DNA of 64,000 nt, from positions 62,001-126,000 of the forward strand of contig NZ_JHYC01000007.1 in NCBI RefSeq assembly GCF_000621525.1, given 5' to 3'. Positions 27,718-37,246 of the stretch are shown in pieces; the stretch's first letter is position 1, and the number at the start of each line of letters is the position of its first letter. This DNA comes from Legionella fairfieldensis ATCC 49588 (GTDB taxonomy: Bacteria > Pseudomonadota > Gammaproteobacteria > Legionellales > Legionellaceae). Both the position numbers and the translations under genes were made by a program. The notes under the pieces were generated by a model. It was given only the letters and a program-made list of their open reading frames with translations. It ran no database searches and was not told the DNA's origin.

Positions 27718-29643
27718 ATGAATGTTACGGAAAAAATCATTCATTCTCATCTTCTTGAAGGCCAGATGAAACCAGGTACCGAAATTGCCTTGAAAATGGA
27801 TCAAACACTTTGTCAGGATGCTACGGGTACTCTGGTCATGTTGGAGTTGGAAGCCATGGGGCTTGAGCGCACCAAAGCAGACATTTCGGTTCAGTATGTC
27901 GATCATAATTTAATTCAGGAAGATAATAAAAATCCTGACGATCATCTTTTCCTTGAAAGTGCGGCCAAGCGTTTCGGTATTTATTATAGCCGCCCTGGGA
28001 ATGGAATTAGCCATGCTGTTCATATGCAAAATTTTGGCAAACCCGGTAAAACCTTGACAGGATCAGATAGTCATACCTGTGCAGCAGGATCAATGGCCAT
28101 GCTTGCAATTGGTTCAGGAGGTTTAGAGGTAGCCATGGCAATAGCGGGTTACCCTCTTTATATAAAAATGCCTAAAGTGTTAGGTGTTAAATTAACTGGC
28201 AAATTACCTGAATGGGTAAGCGCTAAAGATATTATTCTGGAAATGTTACGTCGTTATGATGTCAAAGGTGGTGTAGGTTATGTTATTGAATATTATGGCG
28301 AAGGACTTAACCATCTAACAGCAATGGATCGCCATGTTATTGCGAACATGGGTGCAGAATTGGGAGCAACGACGACGGTATTTCCTTCTGATGAAATAAC
28401 ACGCGCATTCTTGCGTACCCAAGGACGAGAGGCAGACTGGGTAGAGCTTGTGGCGGATAAGGGGGCGACTTATGATAAAAACGATGAAATTAATTTATCA
28501 ACATTAGAACCGCTGATTGCAAAACCAACCAGTCCGGGCAATGTAGTTCCCGTTCGAGAAATTGCCGGAGAAGAAATATATCAAGCCTACATAGGTTCTT
28601 CTGCTAACCCAGGCTATCGTGATTTTGCTATTGCCGCTGAAATTGTAAAAGGTCGAACAATTCAACCCAATATTTCTTTCGATATTAATCCAAGCTCACG
28701 GACTATTCTGGAAGAGCTTGTTCGTGATGGTTTATTAGGAAGCCTTATTCATGCCGGCGCACGTATTCATCAAGCAGGATGTAATGGCTGTATTGGTATG
28801 GGACAAGCGCCTGCAACCGATAAAAACAGTTTACGTACCGTACCCCGCAATTTCCCGGGACGCTCTGGCACTATGGAAGATAAAGTATTTTTATGCAGCC
28901 CTGAAACAGCCGCTGCTTCGGCTCTCACAGGAGTAATTACTGATCCCAGGGCATTGGAAATCCCTTATCCCAAAGTAAAAGAACCTAAAAATCCAATAAT
29001 TAATAAAGCGTGCATTGAACCGCCCTTGCCCTTAAAGGACGCAAAAAAAATTTCGCTGATAAAAGGCCCTAATATTGTTTCATTGCCCGAATTAGATCCT
29101 TTACCTGAATCATTAAAATTACCGGTATTGCTTATTGTAGGCAATAATATTTCAACGGATGAAATTTCCCCTGCTGGTGCCAAGGTACTTCCTTATCGTA
29201 GTAATATCCCCAAAATTAGTGAATTTACCTATACACATGTTGATTCAGATTATGTAAGAAGAACAAAAGAACGAAAAGAAGGTCATGTGATTATCGGTGG
29301 TGAAAACTATGGTCAGGGTTCCAGTCGGGAACATGCTGCTCTGGCTCCGCGTTATTTAGGATTGCGTCTGGTAATTGCTATAAGTTTCGCTCGTATCCAC
29401 TGGCAAAATTTGATTAATTTTGGCATCTTACCCTTGGTTTTTAAAAACCCGACTGATTACGAATTTATTCATTTAAATGATCGGGTTGAAGTGACTAATC
29501 TCCCCTTTATTTTGCAAAAAGAAGAATTTAATATAAAAATCAACGGCCAAGAGGTTAAAGTAACGCAAACTCTTTCCGAACGACAAAAGGAAATACTGGC
29601 TAAAGGCGGATTGATCAATTGGATTAAGGAGGATTTAAACTAA
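27718..29643 (+). CDS. Aconitate hydratase (short Aquifex-type)
   Basis: A 641-residue aconitase that interconverts citrate and isocitrate using a 4Fe-4S cluster. It is much shorter than AcnA (about 890) or AcnB and matches the compact 'putative aconitase' type of about 640 residues. Visible motifs are LTGSDSHTCAAGSMAMLAIG (about residues 104-123, first cluster Cys), HQAGCNGCIGMGQAPA (about 350, other two Cys) and GGENYGQGSSREHAALAPRY (swivel domain, about 530). The ATG has AGAAGGA upstream. It stands alone between a TA pair and an unknown gene. Confidence 0.9.
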   Translation: MNVTEKIIHSHLLEGQMKPGTEIALKMDQTLCQDATGTLVMLELEAMGLERTKADISVQYVDHNLIQEDNKNPDDHLFLESAAKRFGIYYSRPGNGISHAVHMQNFGKPGKTLTGSDSHTCAAGSMAMLAIGSGGLEVAMAIAGYPLYIKMPKVLGVKLTGKLPEWVSAKDIILEMLRRYDVKGGVGYVIEYYGEGLNHLTAMDRHVIANMGAELGATTTVFPSDEITRAFLRTQGREADWVELVADKGATYDKNDEINLSTLEPLIAKPTSPGNVVPVREIAGEEIYQAYIGSSANPGYRDFAIAAEIVKGRTIQPNISFDINPSSRTILEELVRDGLLGSLIHAGARIHQAGCNGCIGMGQAPATDKNSLRTVPRNFPGRSGTMEDKVFLCSPETAAASALTGVITDPRALEIPYPKVKEPKNPIINKACIEPPLPLKDAKKISLIKGPNIVSLPELDPLPESLKLPVLLIVGNNISTDEISPAGAKVLPYRSNIPKISEFTYTHVDSDYVRRTKERKEGHVIIGGENYGQGSSREHAALAPRYLGLRLVIAISFARIHWQNLINFGILPLVFKNPTDYEFIHLNDRVEVTNLPFILQKEEFNIKINGQEVKVTQTLSERQKEILAKGGLINWIKEDLN

Positions 29644-29813
29644 CTTGATGACTTATTGTTAACCAATCAACTTTATGTGCCGTTTAATTTTATTGAGTGC
29701 AATAGTGTTAAAATAAAGACATAATCGGCCTGATATAATTTCTTGACCGTTATCTTAAAAATGTTAACATACCTTCTGTTTTGACCGAATCTTAAATATA
29801 AATAAGGAAGTTT

Positions 29814-30749
29814 ATGATAAATAACGAATTTAATATTAAGCTATTTAGCCTGATAATGACTCGAACTTTTCATGAGTATGATAAACAAACCGAAACAATT
29901 AGTAAGAATATATTTATAAATGAGTTTGGTGAAACTGCTAAATCCATTTCGGAAGAAGAACGATTGCAACAACATCTTATTTCTTTATCCCCATTAAATT
30001 TAGAGAAACCAAAAGAACAATTAAAAGTAGTCCTGGAAAAATATATTTGCGTCCAGGCATGTTTTTCAAAATTAAATGAAGAAGCAAAGCCCTTTTCGGA
30101 CTTAATATTGGCCGTTTTTACTCATACCGGTAATACTTCACTCTATTTGGACTCCCCAGAGGTACTTGAAGAATTCATAAATTATTTTAATAAAGTAAAT
30201 AATAAACGAAAACTTTTTAACAGTCTCGGATCTATTATTTGCTGGTATGATATACCAGACTGTACTCTGCTTTTTATGAAACATGAAAAGTATAGTAATG
30301 ATTTGTGGTATGTATTAAGTAATCTTTGTCAAATTGAATATAAGTGGCTTGTAAATCCTGATACTGTTCGATTGTTTGATAAAGCACCCGATAAAGCGCG
30401 ATCTATTTTTGATCTATTACTATATACCCGTAATCTATTCATTACGATGTATGGTGAGGAGACGAAGGGTGGTCCCCAGATTAAGTCCCCTGAAAGTGAT
30501 GAGATGCAACAAAAACTCAGGCCAATAATTAAGAAACTCTACAATTCAATAGAAAACGCGGATAAAATAGTCACGGAATGTACTAACAATGATAATGGTA
30601 AAAAATGGTTGATTAGTAAAGAGGAATTTTTTGCTATCGTTGAAAAGTACGCCCCTGAAAATACTCGCGATCTCTCCAAGCTTGGGATCTTCAAAGTTAC
30701 TCCAAAAGTCAACGATCAACCTTTAAGCCTGGTTGATTATGCGATGTAA
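29814..30749 (+). CDS. Unknown protein with a frameshifted paralogue at 41.7-42.6 kb
   Basis: A 311-residue soluble, helical, charged protein of no recognised family; no signal peptide, membrane helix or enzyme motif. AAGGA precedes the ATG by about 7 bases. A related but broken gene lies on the opposite strand at 41717-42575. The block coding SISEEERLQQHLISLSPLNL and the following KPKEQLKVVLEKYICVQ is almost identical in both, while other parts differ. A multi-copy unknown gene in a Legionella-like genome is a reasonable effector candidate, but this is inference. A strong hairpin follows the stop. Confidence 0.65.
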   Translation: MINNEFNIKLFSLIMTRTFHEYDKQTETISKNIFINEFGETAKSISEEERLQQHLISLSPLNLEKPKEQLKVVLEKYICVQACFSKLNEEAKPFSDLILAVFTHTGNTSLYLDSPEVLEEFINYFNKVNNKRKLFNSLGSIICWYDIPDCTLLFMKHEKYSNDLWYVLSNLCQIEYKWLVNPDTVRLFDKAPDKARSIFDLLLYTRNLFITMYGEETKGGPQIKSPESDEMQQKLRPIIKKLYNSIENADKIVTECTNNDNGKKWLISKEEFFAIVEKYAPENTRDLSKLGIFKVTPKVNDQPLSLVDYAM

Positions 30750-30761
30750 ACCTGTTACAAA

Positions 30762-30797
30762 TTGCTACGGATGTCCCCTGTCCGTAGCAACACCTTC
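30762..30797 (+). terminator. Probable terminator after the 29.8 kb unknown gene
   Basis: Perfect 10-base arms TTGCTACGGA (30762-30771) and TCCGTAGCAA (30781-30790) with a 9-base loop, 13 bases after the stop codon. The bases after it (CACCTTCTCTCTT) are pyrimidine-rich but not a pure T-run. Confidence 0.7.
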
Positions 30798-30934
30798 TCT
30801 CTTATATTACGCTCACAATATTAATTTCGGGCTCCTTATAATTACTCCCTGACTGTCTATATTTAAAAAACGCCCTTTACAAAGTTAAAAATGGTTTATA
30901 ATAATACATACAATTTATTATTCAGGATGAAATA

Positions 30935-31093
30935 ATGAATTATTGTTTTTATTTTAAAGAAAACCCTTTTTTATTGTCTTCACTATTAATCAGGGGACTG
31001 GCTTTTCCTCCTCTGATAAACAGCACTGGATTAAAATCACTGACACCAGCTCATTCTAATTACGCAACTCACTATATTGGCGTCAGATGGTAA
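30935..31093 (+). CDS. Possible small protein (52 residues)
   Basis: The ATG at 30935 is preceded by AGGA at 30924-30927, and the frame runs 52 codons to a TAA at 31091-31093. The product starts MNYCFYFKENPFLLSSLLIR and is hydrophobic at first, then polar. No family is recognised. A 12-base-arm inverted repeat follows 9 bases after the stop. It may be a real small gene or a chance frame; the rest of the 425-base gap between the two unknown genes holds only the two hairpins. Confidence 0.3.
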   Translation: MNYCFYFKENPFLLSSLLIRGLAFPPLINSTGLKSLTPAHSNYATHYIGVRW

Positions 31094-31101
31094 TTAATTT
31101 C

Positions 31102-31139
31102 TAATGAGATAAATAACATGGAAGATTTTTATCTCATTA
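31102..31139. repeat. Strong inverted repeat upstream of the 31.2 kb unknown gene
   Basis: Arms TAATGAGATAAA (31102-31113) and TTTATCTCATTA (31128-31139) are perfect 12-base reverse complements around a 14-base loop. It ends 35 bases before the next ATG, and no T-run follows. It could be an operator, a leader hairpin or a terminator for the small frame before it. Confidence 0.75.
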
Positions 31140-31174
31140 TTAACCCCGGCAAAAACTAAAAAAAGGACTTTTTT

Positions 31175-32320
31175 ATGACTAAAGGAAAATTGGAAGTTAA
31201 CCTCAATGAGAATGAAGTTAATCTCAATGAGAATAAAGTGACTCAAATTCATGCCGTTGAGGGAAGCTATAATATGGTTGCAATCAGGCAAGACAGCTCC
31301 CGGCAATTTAATGTAATGGGTTACTCTCTTTCTGGAAAATTAATTAAAAAATTTGGTAAAGGGTCCCGTTATTACGTAAAAGAAGAGGAATATTGCGAAA
31401 AACCTGCTTTAGACGATGAAAGACTAAAGATTATGCCTAATGGGTTTTATTTTTACAACTCATTCAATAATTCTTTCCTAACCAGTATTTATTATAATGG
31501 AAGCCAGGAGTTATCTGAACGGCTGGCTCCTGATTTATGTACCACCCTCAATGAAAGAAGCTCTCGTATTGAACTTATCTGTGCATCAGAAGATAGAAAG
31601 GCACTCTATAGTTATTCTTTCGATCGATATACTAATCATCGATCTTTCATTGACCATGGTACGGAAAATTGTGAGGAAAGCATTAATTTACGTGATGGCG
31701 AGGTCATTTTTCAAGTGAAGAAAAACGCTAAAGATATAGAAATTAATTCTCTCGCAAGTTTACATCCTAAACACAAATCAACTAAAGTGATAGTCGCTTT
31801 TAATAATGGCACCATTGTATCTGGTGAAACAGGGGGAAAGGTTGTCTGGAAAGAAATACCTTCACTTAGTGAACTGGAATTATCTGATGCTCAATTGTAT
31901 GACTCTGAATCCAATTTATTAACTGTCTATAGTAAGAATAAAGGAGTATTGGCGATCTATGATCCTGAAAATAAAAATTTAGCGACCTATTCTTGCCCAC
32001 AATTGAGTAATACCCATTTATCAGGGAATTATTTTACTGGCTTGTTTCAAGATCCTGCTGATGAAAATAAAAATAAAGTGTTTATCTTTTCTTTAAAATC
32101 AGGAAAATACAGGATAAAAGAGTTACCTGTAGAGGAAACAACTGATTTATTGGTTCTCAATGACGAAACAATCTGTCTTGTTGCTGATAATGAGGTTTAT
32201 TTTGTCAAAAATTTTCTAAAAAACATCTCCTCATCGCCGAGTTTTTTTAATATCCCGAGCAGCCCATCGTCTTCAGCCGATCCTGCTTTTCTACCGGCAT
32301 CAACATTAAAAGGGAGTTAA
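31175..32320 (+). CDS. Unknown beta-rich protein, candidate effector
   Basis: A 381-residue protein with no recognised family. The body is predicted beta-rich, with repeated strand patterns such as VIVAFNNGTIVSGETGGKVV, NLLTVYSKNKGVLAIYDPEN and LLVLNDETICLVADNEVYFV. These resemble a degenerate beta-propeller, a guess from pattern only. The N-terminus has a tandem duplication, VNLNENE then VNLNENK. The last 30 residues are Ser/Pro-rich and flexible. No signal peptide is visible, and AAAAAGGA precedes the ATG. It converges with the Mth938-fold gene, whose stop abuts this one. Confidence 0.6.
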   Translation: MTKGKLEVNLNENEVNLNENKVTQIHAVEGSYNMVAIRQDSSRQFNVMGYSLSGKLIKKFGKGSRYYVKEEEYCEKPALDDERLKIMPNGFYFYNSFNNSFLTSIYYNGSQELSERLAPDLCTTLNERSSRIELICASEDRKALYSYSFDRYTNHRSFIDHGTENCEESINLRDGEVIFQVKKNAKDIEINSLASLHPKHKSTKVIVAFNNGTIVSGETGGKVVWKEIPSLSELELSDAQLYDSESNLLTVYSKNKGVLAIYDPENKNLATYSCPQLSNTHLSGNYFTGLFQDPADENKNKVFIFSLKSGKYRIKELPVEETTDLLVLNDETICLVADNEVYFVKNFLKNISSSPSFFNIPSSPSSSADPAFLPASTLKGS

Positions 32321-32689
32321 TTATTCAAAAATAACGCCGAGAACAACATCTCTTTGTTCACTTAAAAGAATATTGTAGGTGCGACAGGCGGCCCCAATCG
32401 ACATGCTTTCCAAACCAACACGGTGTTTTGCAAGCGTTTGAAAGATAAACGGCGAAGCAAACCCACTGTGTTGGCTATGGCCGATAATAATAATTCTGGG
32501 TTGATGGCGAAGTAAAGGCTCCAGAAGTTCTTCCGTCAGTTGATCAATACTTGTTATGGGCCAATTGGATATTATTTCCTGACGATTGATGATTACACTT
32601 TTCTTATAGTTTATGGAGTCAATGGTAATTTCCTTGTCGCTATAAGCCTGGATGCTATGGGGGTCCGGGGTTTCCAGATTGATATGCAT
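32321..32689 (-). CDS. Mth938-fold protein (NDUFAF3-like, DUF498)
   Basis: A 122-residue protein of the Mth938/NDUFAF3 family (PF04430). Visible features are an IDSINYKKSVIINRQEIISN strand-loop region, PRIIIIGHSQHSGFASP (about residues 64-80), and the segment VGLESMSIGAACRTYNILL (about 91-109) typical of the family. Mitochondrial NDUFAF3 helps assemble respiratory complex I; bacterial members are unassigned. It is divergent from alaC, with 57 bases between the starts. Confidence 0.85.
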   Translation of the reverse strand: MHINLETPDPHSIQAYSDKEITIDSINYKKSVIINRQEIISNWPITSIDQLTEELLEPLLRHQPRIIIIGHSQHSGFASPFIFQTLAKHRVGLESMSIGAACRTYNILLSEQRDVVLGVIFE

Positions 32690-32746
32690 GGTGTTTGAGA
32701 GAGCAATAATTTATACTAGCGCCAGTATATCATAGAGGTTCAAAAC

Positions 32747-33940
32747 ATGAGTCAATTTTCACGTATTAAACGCTTACCTCCTTATGTGTTTAACACGCTT
32801 ACCCAGCTTAAATCGGAAGCGCGAGCACGTGGAGAAGATATCATTGATTTTGGTATGGGAAATCCTGATCAGCCAACACCGCCTCATATTGTTAATAAAT
32901 TAATTGAAACGGTACAACGTCCTGACACCCATCGTTATTCGATGTCAAAAGGAATCCCTCGCTTACGCCGGGCAATGGCTGGCTGGTATCAAAAGCATTA
33001 TGGTGTTAATTTAAATAGCGAAACACAAGTATTAACAACGATTGGTTCAAAAGAAGGGCTGGCTCATCTTGCTTTAGCAATCAGTGGACCCGGAGATACC
33101 ATCCTTGTTCCCGATCCCGCTTATCCTATTCATACGTATGGTTTCATTATTGCAGGGGCTAATGTAAAACAGATTCCTCTGATTGATGAAAATCAGTTTC
33201 TGGATGCCGTAGAAGTTGCTATTGAGCAAACCTGGCCTCGTCCAAAAGCACTGGTAATCAGTTTTCCAGCCAATCCCAGTACTCATTGTGTCGATTATGA
33301 GTTTTTTGAACGGGTTGTTAGCCTGGCGAAGCGCCACGAAATCTGGATTATTCATGATATAGCTTATGCAGATATTGTTTTTGATGGTTATAAAGCGCCA
33401 TCTATTCTGCAGGTACCAGGAGCACTGGACGTTGCCATTGAAACGTATTCGCTCTCCAAATCTTATAATATGCCGGGCTGGCGTGTGGGTTTTGCTTGCG
33501 GTAATGAAGAATTGATAGCGGCATTAACTCGTCTTAAGTCTTACATGGACTATGGAACCTTTACTCCAATTCAGGTAGCCGCCATTGCGGCGCTGGAAGG
33601 TACTGATGATTGTGTACAGGAAATCAGAACCCTGTATGAGCAACGACGTAATGTATTATGCGATGGGTTAAATGAACTCGGCTGGGTAGTAGAGCGTCCC
33701 AGGGCTACAATGTTTGTCTGGGCACCGATTCCTTCTCCTTATCGTCACATGGGTTCACTTGAGTTTTCCAAATACTTGCTTCAAGAAGCCTTTGTTGCCG
33801 TTTCTCCAGGTATTGGCTTTGGCCAACAAGGTGATAATTTTGTACGCTTTGGTTTAATAGAAAACAATCAACGCACACGCCAGGCTTTACGTAACATAAA
33901 GGCATTGTTTAAACGAGACGGATATTTGCAGGCTGTTTGA
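32747..33940 (+). CDS. alaC: Alanine transaminase (AlaC-type PLP aminotransferase)
   Basis: A 397-residue class I/II PLP aminotransferase matching AlaC. It begins [15 protein letters not shown] and has [17 protein letters not shown], the cofactor-contact region [27 protein letters not shown], and the PLP lysine in [17 protein letters not shown] (about residue 240). It moves amino groups between pyruvate/alanine and glutamate/2-oxoglutarate. The next gene starts 1 base after its stop, so co-transcription is likely. Confidence 0.9.
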   Translation: MSQFSRIKRLPPYVFNTLTQLKSEARARGEDIIDFGMGNPDQPTPPHIVNKLIETVQRPDTHRYSMSKGIPRLRRAMAGWYQKHYGVNLNSETQVLTTIGSKEGLAHLALAISGPGDTILVPDPAYPIHTYGFIIAGANVKQIPLIDENQFLDAVEVAIEQTWPRPKALVISFPANPSTHCVDYEFFERVVSLAKRHEIWIIHDIAYADIVFDGYKAPSILQVPGALDVAIETYSLSKSYNMPGWRVGFACGNEELIAALTRLKSYMDYGTFTPIQVAAIAALEGTDDCVQEIRTLYEQRRNVLCDGLNELGWVVERPRATMFVWAPIPSPYRHMGSLEFSKYLLQEAFVAVSPGIGFGQQGDNFVRFGLIENNQRTRQALRNIKALFKRDGYLQAV

Positions 33941-33941
33941 T

Positions 33942-34748
33942 ATGGATATCGTAGTGAATGGCACAAAGGATATTGTTCCACGGAATAGTAAGCCTTCGCA
34001 GAATCAAGATAATTACTTTCTTAATTTGTTACATGCTTTGGATTATGATCCATTTCATCCGCCGTTAGCCGATTTATTACGAGCTTACCATGAACTGGAC
34101 GGCCAATGGGTTATTGCATCGCCTGTGCATTGGGAAGCCACGCATAATGACGCCATGATAACGGCGGAGAGCCAGGAGCTTGAACTAACCGACAAAGAGT
34201 CTCGCTTGTGGTTTACTGAGATAGCTCAATTTCTTAAAGATGACAATTTTAAACCGGTTTATCATGATGCGCAGACATGGTTATTCAATGTCGATAACAA
34301 GCCTGTCATCAGGAGTCGATCTCCTCGCTCTTTGTTACATCAATCCTTGATGCCCGTTCTTGCCAATCTGGATAATACCTTGTTTTGGCAACGTCTTATT
34401 ACTGAATTACAAATGTATCTCAGCGCCCATCCCCTTAATCAGCAGCGTAAAACGGCTTTTTCCATTAATGGCTTATGGTTTTGGGGGGAAGGGGATTTTA
34501 TTTTAGACCATAAAAAACCTATAGAAACGGATGATAAAACACTGCTTGCTTTATTAAATAAACCATTTGGCAAATTGACGACCGATATAAATTTTAAAAA
34601 AAATCATTTGTTATTCATCCATGATCCTGCTCCAATTAATTTTTCAAAACTTGAACAAAAAACCCGGAAACACACCGTTCATTGGTACTGGAATAATTTA
34701 GCTTATACGAATCCTGCCAGTCATTGGTGGTCGAGATTAGGGAGATAA
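33942..34748 (+). CDS. RpfE/COG4255-like protein
   Basis: A 268-residue cytoplasmic protein. It has LDYDPFHPPLADLLRAYHEL near residues 33-52, then WVIASPVHWEATHNDAMITA and GLWFWGEGDF. These resemble the RpfE/COG4255 group (distantly related to cofactor-independent phosphoglycerate mutases), often encoded next to recJ as here. The biochemical role is not known. It starts 1 base after alaC and ends 6 bases before recJ, forming a probable three-gene operon. Confidence 0.65.
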   Translation: MDIVVNGTKDIVPRNSKPSQNQDNYFLNLLHALDYDPFHPPLADLLRAYHELDGQWVIASPVHWEATHNDAMITAESQELELTDKESRLWFTEIAQFLKDDNFKPVYHDAQTWLFNVDNKPVIRSRSPRSLLHQSLMPVLANLDNTLFWQRLITELQMYLSAHPLNQQRKTAFSINGLWFWGEGDFILDHKKPIETDDKTLLALLNKPFGKLTTDINFKKNHLLFIHDPAPINFSKLEQKTRKHTVHWYWNNLAYTNPASHWWSRLGR

Positions 34749-34754
34749 AAAATA

Positions 34755-36491
34755 ATGCGCATCAAGCAACGAGCTCTGCCCGGATCATTGCCATCATTTG
34801 TTGCCTGTCCACCCCTTTTACAGCGAATTTATGCGGCCCGAGGTCTTATTCATGACAAGGAGCTGGATAAAAGTTTTCAGGCGCTGTTACCTTTTAATAC
34901 CCTTTCTAACATTGATAAAGCGTGCGTTAGGCTGGAGCAGGCATTAGCTGAACAACAGCGACTATTAATTATTGGCGATTTTGATGCTGACGGCGCAACT
35001 TCAACAACGCTGGCCGTCCTGGCTTTGCGGGCAATGGGTGCAACCCAGGTAGAGTTTTTAGTACCTAACCGTTTTGAGTTTGGATATGGTTTGACACCAG
35101 CTATTGTGGAAGTTGCCAAAAAATGGCGGCCTGATTTAATTATTACCGTGGACAATGGTATTGCCAGTATTGAGGGTGTTGAGGCAGCCAATGAAGCCGG
35201 AATAGACGTTGTTATTACCGATCATCATTTACCTGCCGATGTTTTACCAAACGCTTGTGCTATAGTAAACCCCAATCAGCCGGGTGATCCTTTTCAAAGT
35301 AAGTCCATTGCAGGAGTAGGTGTTATTTTTTATGTCATGCTTGCTTTGAGGCGGCATCTAATTAATAACAACTGGTTTGACTCTCAAAGTTTATCCACGC
35401 CTAATATGGCTCAGTTTCTTGATTTGGTTGCCTTGGGAACGGTTGCAGATGTAGTGGGTCTCGATCAGAATAATCGTATTTTAGTCAATCAGGGGCTTGC
35501 ACGTATACGTCAGGGCCATTGCCGTGCGGGTATCAAAGCATTGATTGAAATTGCGGGTCGTGATTACGCTCGTCTGCGAGAAAGTGATTTGGGTTTTGCT
35601 ATTGCGCCCCGATTAAATGCGGCAGGTCGTCTGGATGATATGTCGTTGGGTATTGAATGTTTATTATGTGAGGATCCCAATAAAGCACGACAATTTGCAA
35701 AGCACTTGGATGAATTAAACCAGGAGCGTCGAGTAATTGAAGCAGAAATGAAAGAGCAGGCGATGATAGCCGTTGAAAATTTAACCAGAAAGATTGATAC
35801 TACTCATCAATTACCCCTTGCCTTATGTCTGGTCGATGAGAATTGGCACCAAGGAGTGATTGGCATTCTGGCAGGGCGTTTAAAAGAGCGATATCATCGG
35901 CCAGTGATTACTTTTTCTAAAGTCAGCGATGCTGAATTAAAAGGCTCGGCCCGCTCTGTTCCTAATTTAAACATAAGAGATATACTGGCTGCCGTAGATA
36001 AAGACCATCCAGGTTTAATCAATAAATTTGGTGGCCACGCGATGGCTGCCGGATTAAGTATATCTCCTCAATCTTTTAATACGTTTCGTCAGGCGTTTAT
36101 TAGTGAAGTAGCCAAACATCTTGACATCTCTCAATGTGAAGGAGAACTATTAACTGACGGTCCTTTACAGCCGGATGAGTTAACTTTGGAAACAGCAATG
36201 TTATTACAGCAGGCAGGTCCCTGGGGACAACAATTTCCTGAACCTTGTTTTAATAATAGTTTCGAAATTCTGGAGCAACGTCTGGTAGGACAACACCATT
36301 TAAAATTAACGTTGGCGCATCCGGATGGAGGAGCAGTCATTGATGCGATTGCATTTAACGTTGATCTTAAACAATGGCCTAATCATCGTGCACGAGAAGC
36401 TCATATTGCCTATAAATTGGATATTAATAGTTATCAAGGCAAAACACGATTACAGCTTTTAGTAGAGGCTTTACACGCCGGGGTAGTTTGA
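34755..36491 (+). CDS. recJ: Single-stranded-DNA-specific exonuclease RecJ
   Basis: A 578-residue 5'-3' ssDNA exonuclease of the DHH family, used in RecF-pathway recombination and mismatch repair. Catalytic motifs are IGDFDADGATSTTLAVLAL (about residues 74-92), TVDNGIASIEG (about 131), VITDHHLP (about 152-159, the DHH) and DLVALGTVADVVGL. The DHHA1 region has GSARSVPNLNIRDIL and KFGGHAMAAGLSI, and an OB-like C-terminus follows. The ATG lies 6 bases after the upstream gene. Confidence 0.96.
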   Translation: MRIKQRALPGSLPSFVACPPLLQRIYAARGLIHDKELDKSFQALLPFNTLSNIDKACVRLEQALAEQQRLLIIGDFDADGATSTTLAVLALRAMGATQVEFLVPNRFEFGYGLTPAIVEVAKKWRPDLIITVDNGIASIEGVEAANEAGIDVVITDHHLPADVLPNACAIVNPNQPGDPFQSKSIAGVGVIFYVMLALRRHLINNNWFDSQSLSTPNMAQFLDLVALGTVADVVGLDQNNRILVNQGLARIRQGHCRAGIKALIEIAGRDYARLRESDLGFAIAPRLNAAGRLDDMSLGIECLLCEDPNKARQFAKHLDELNQERRVIEAEMKEQAMIAVENLTRKIDTTHQLPLALCLVDENWHQGVIGILAGRLKERYHRPVITFSKVSDAELKGSARSVPNLNIRDILAAVDKDHPGLINKFGGHAMAAGLSISPQSFNTFRQAFISEVAKHLDISQCEGELLTDGPLQPDELTLETAMLLQQAGPWGQQFPEPCFNNSFEILEQRLVGQHHLKLTLAHPDGGAVIDAIAFNVDLKQWPNHRAREAHIAYKLDINSYQGKTRLQLLVEALHAGVV

Positions 36492-36666
36492 GTTTTGGCA
36501 ATAGCCAAGGAATGAGTATATTGATTGAAGTATAGGAATATGTACAAAAACCATGATTTTTTTTCGCGTAAGGAAAAGAAATAGTTGATATTTTGAATGC
36601 GCACTTTTTCAAGGTCGTATCCGTATAATTCTCAATAATTATCTATATTTACTTATTTTTGAGGCT

Positions 36667-37146
36667 TTAATTCGATTCCAGCTTAAGCAAATAAGCTTTA
36701 ATTTCCAATCCTCCTGCAAATCCGGTTAACTGACCATTAGAACCAATAACTCGATGACAGGGAGCAATAATTGAAACAGGATTTTTGCTATTAGCGGCGC
36801 CTACTGCACGTACAGCTTTTGGATGTCCAATCTGTTTTGCTATTTGTCCATAACTTCGTGTTTCGCCAAACGGGATGGTCATTAACGCCTGCCAGACTTT
36901 TTTTTGAAATTCGGTACCGGCAAAATCAAGAGGTAGAGAAAACTGTTTAAGCTTTCCTGCAAAATAATTATTCAATTGTTGTTCTGCCTTAAGGAGTATC
37001 GGATGATTGTTATTTTCATCGGATGAGCTTAAACGAATAGATTTCAGCGCCTCGTTTCGCCAAAGAAGTGCTACAAGGCTGTGTTCATTGGCTACTAATT
37101 TTATTTCACCGACAGGTGATTTCATCATCTTATAACAATAAGTCAT
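36667..37146 (-). CDS. ogt: Methylated-DNA--protein-cysteine methyltransferase
   Basis: A 159-residue suicide DNA-repair protein that takes methyl from O6-methylguanine. The active site is SIIAPCHRVIGSNGQLTGFA, with the acceptor Cys in P-C-H-R (about residue 128) and the helix-turn-helix Arg finger in SYGQIAKQIGHPKAVRAVG (about 96-114). The last motif reads FAGGLEIK instead of the common YAGGLxxK. The product is the single-domain Ogt type without an Ada regulatory domain. It is divergent from dusA. Confidence 0.93.
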   Translation of the reverse strand: MTYCYKMMKSPVGEIKLVANEHSLVALLWRNEALKSIRLSSSDENNNHPILLKAEQQLNNYFAGKLKQFSLPLDFAGTEFQKKVWQALMTIPFGETRSYGQIAKQIGHPKAVRAVGAANSKNPVSIIAPCHRVIGSNGQLTGFAGGLEIKAYLLKLESN

Positions 37147-37246
37147 TATCGTTCTCCCAGGATTGTCAGTAGACTGAGCAAATTCTCAACCAAGCAAAAG
37201 AAATAAAAATCGGGTATAATTACGAGTTTAATTTGTATTATACATC

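Noticed and set aside
31094-31306. 70-residue minus-strand frame over the 31.1 kb hairpin
   Set aside because: Overlaps the start of the better supported plus-strand gene and has no recognisable motif.
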